Shown in pieces: positions 6,366-7,647 of a stretch of 7,647 nucleotides of DNA (position 1 is the first letter of the stretch; every line of letters starts with the position of its first letter). Where the stretch lies: the NCBI GenBank assembly GCA_029259935.1, contig JAJDEH010000079.1, positions 1-7,647 of the forward strand, in the 5' to 3' direction. The notes beneath the pieces were generated by a model. The model made no database searches and was not told the DNA's origin. It saw only the letters and a list, made by a program, of their open reading frames with translations. A program made the position numbers and the translations under genes. The stretch is from Planctomycetota bacterium (lineage in GTDB: Bacteria > Planctomycetota > Planctomycetia > Pirellulales > Pirellulaceae).

Positions 6366-6568
6366 TCACTTTTCAAAACAACGGGAACTGAAATTTGGAA
6401 CGGAATGGATGTCTTTCTAGAGTGCAAAAGCCGCATCAACGCCACGGGCTCGCCGGACCGACGGGGCGAATTAGTAGCGAAATTAGCACGGTTTGAGAGC
6501 TTGTGGCGGCCATTCGGGAGCATGCAGAGAAATAAACCTACTTTTTTCAGAATCATGGCCGAGGCCTG
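6366..6568. other. Spacer between exported protein and rRNA promoter
   Basis: No gene is supported in these 203 bases. A perfect 10-bp palindrome AGTGATCACT (6361-6370) spans the preceding stop codon but has no loop, so it is unlikely to terminate transcription alone. A weak TCGCC / GGCGA pair lies near 6453-6472. The AT-rich run at 6527-6547 belongs to the rRNA promoter region. Confidence 0.5.
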
Positions 6569-6596
6569 TTGACTCAGGTCGCCAATCGGTTAAGAT
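6541..6596 (+). promoter_or_regulatory. Candidate 16S rRNA promoter with upstream AT-rich element
   Basis: TTGACT (6569-6574, 5 of 6) is followed after 16 bases by TAAGAT (6591-6596, 4 of 6). Start would be near 6603, about 238 bases before mature 16S. A GC-containing TCTGGGC stretch follows the -10, as expected for a stringent-type discriminator. The AT-rich run around 6541-6556 (CTTTTTTCAGAATCAT) lies at roughly -48 to -63, where rRNA UP elements bind the alpha subunit. The promoter lies upstream of boxA, as it must if boxA is transcribed. Confidence 0.5.
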
Positions 6597-6646
6597 TCTG
6601 GGCTCGCTTAATGGTTATCTACTTCGGTGGGTGACTGCGAGAAACT

Positions 6647-6659
6647 TGTTCTTTGACAA
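6647..6659 (+). promoter_or_regulatory. boxA rRNA antitermination element
   Basis: TGTTCTTTGACAA closely matches the E. coli rRNA boxA TGCTCTTTAACAA (11 of 13), and the following TTTA also agrees. As RNA, boxA binds NusB-NusE (S10) and builds the antitermination complex that lets polymerase read through the untranslated rRNA operon. It lies about 180 bases upstream of mature 16S. It also contains TTGACA (6653-6658), but no -10 follows it. Confidence 0.8.
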
Positions 6660-6673
6660 TTTAGTAGTGAACT

Positions 6674-6693
6674 TTCGTGAATCTTCGTGATTC
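6674..6693 (+). repeat. Tandem 10-bp repeat just after boxA
   Basis: TTCGTGAATC (6674-6683) is followed directly by TTCGTGATTC (6684-6693), identical at 9 of 10 positions. The one difference creates GAATC / GATTC arms (6679-6683 and 6689-6693) able to form a small hairpin with a 5-base TTCGT loop. Its place just after boxA suggests a possible part in antitermination or processing. Confidence 0.4.
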
Positions 6694-6726
6694 TTTGCCA
6701 GCATGAGACTGTGCTGATTTAGGCGA

Positions 6727-6749
6727 GGTGTCTTTGACCAAAAGACACC
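6727..6749 (+). other. Perfect 9-bp hairpin in the 16S leader
   Basis: GGTGTCTTT (6727-6735) pairs perfectly with AAAGACACC (6741-6749) around a 5-base GACCA loop. No T tract follows, so it is not an intrinsic terminator. It lies 92-114 bases upstream of the mature 16S end. The left arm is repeated exactly at 6791-6799, giving a rival partner for the right arm. Confidence 0.65.
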
Positions 6750-6780
6750 GACGATGGTTCAGGCCATTGATTAACTAGCT

Positions 6781-6816
6781 AGACATCCGTGGTGTCTTTC
6801 GAGGGCTTCGGCTCTT
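6781..6816 (+). other. Second leader structure: AGACA / TGTCT stem and UUCG hairpin
   Basis: AGACA (6781-6785) can pair with TGTCT (6793-6797), which lies inside the second GGTGTCTTT copy (6791-6799). Directly after it, GAGGGC (6801-6806) and GCTCTT (6811-6816) close a cUUCGg tetraloop in a 6-pair stem with two G-U pairs. These probably belong to the precursor removed when 16S matures. Confidence 0.45.
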
Positions 6817-6840
6817 GGAAGGAGTGCTGCGGTAAGCAAT

Positions 6841-7647
<807 letters not shown>

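Noticed and set aside
6361..6370. AGTGATCACT palindrome as a terminator of the exported protein gene
   Set aside because: It has no loop, is AT/GC mixed, overlaps the stop codon and is followed only by TTTTC, so it would make a poor terminator.
6653..6658. Perfect TTGACA as a -35 element for the rRNA
   Set aside because: It is part of boxA, which must be transcribed, and no reasonable -10 lies 15-19 bases downstream (the tandem TTCGTGA repeats occupy that place).

Overview
The window comes from a planctomycete, most likely of the Pirellula type. The partial 16S rRNA gene at the right end carries two group-diagnostic 18-base strings: GGATTAGGCATGCAAGTC (6886-6903), the target of the PLA46 planctomycete probe, and ACACCTACGGGTGGCTGC (7159-7176), the target of the EUB338-II variant probe. 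I recall both from the literature and did not search them. GTG starts, modest Shine-Dalgarno sites and an ECF sigma factor with a membrane partner also fit this phylum.

Layout. (1) 1-2357, plus strand: a type II fatty acid synthesis cluster, fabG (5' end cut off by the window), acpP and fabF. FabG reduces 3-ketoacyl-ACP, AcpP carries the growing chain, and FabF elongates it. A 196-bp gap before acpP holds a candidate promoter, an inverted repeat and a leader hairpin. (2) 2415-3101, minus strand: an unrecognised membrane-anchored protein, convergent with fabF. (3) 3102-3544: a gene-free divergent region with an extended -10 candidate promoter. (4) 3545-4543, plus strand: an ECF-type sigma factor and, 12 bases on, a single-pass membrane protein that looks like its anti-sigma partner. 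(5) 4544-4772: a short region unusually rich in direct and inverted repeats. (6) 4773-6365, plus strand: an exported protein of unknown function with a helical N-terminal part and a beta-rich C-terminal part. (7) 6366-6840: an rRNA control region with a candidate promoter, a boxA antitermination element close to the E. coli one, a tandem 10-mer and leader hairpins. (8) 6841 to the window end: the 5' half of 16S rRNA, to about E. coli position 829.

The fatty acid cluster and the rRNA gene are core functions. The accessory part is the sigma / membrane protein / exported protein block, which may be a small envelope-signalling module, though only the first two genes are tightly linked. I found no CRISPR, transposon, tRNA or convincing new defence or biosynthetic system. 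The best leads are the repeat-dense region before the exported protein, the sigma module itself, and a duplicated 9-mer in the 16S leader that allows alternative hairpins.
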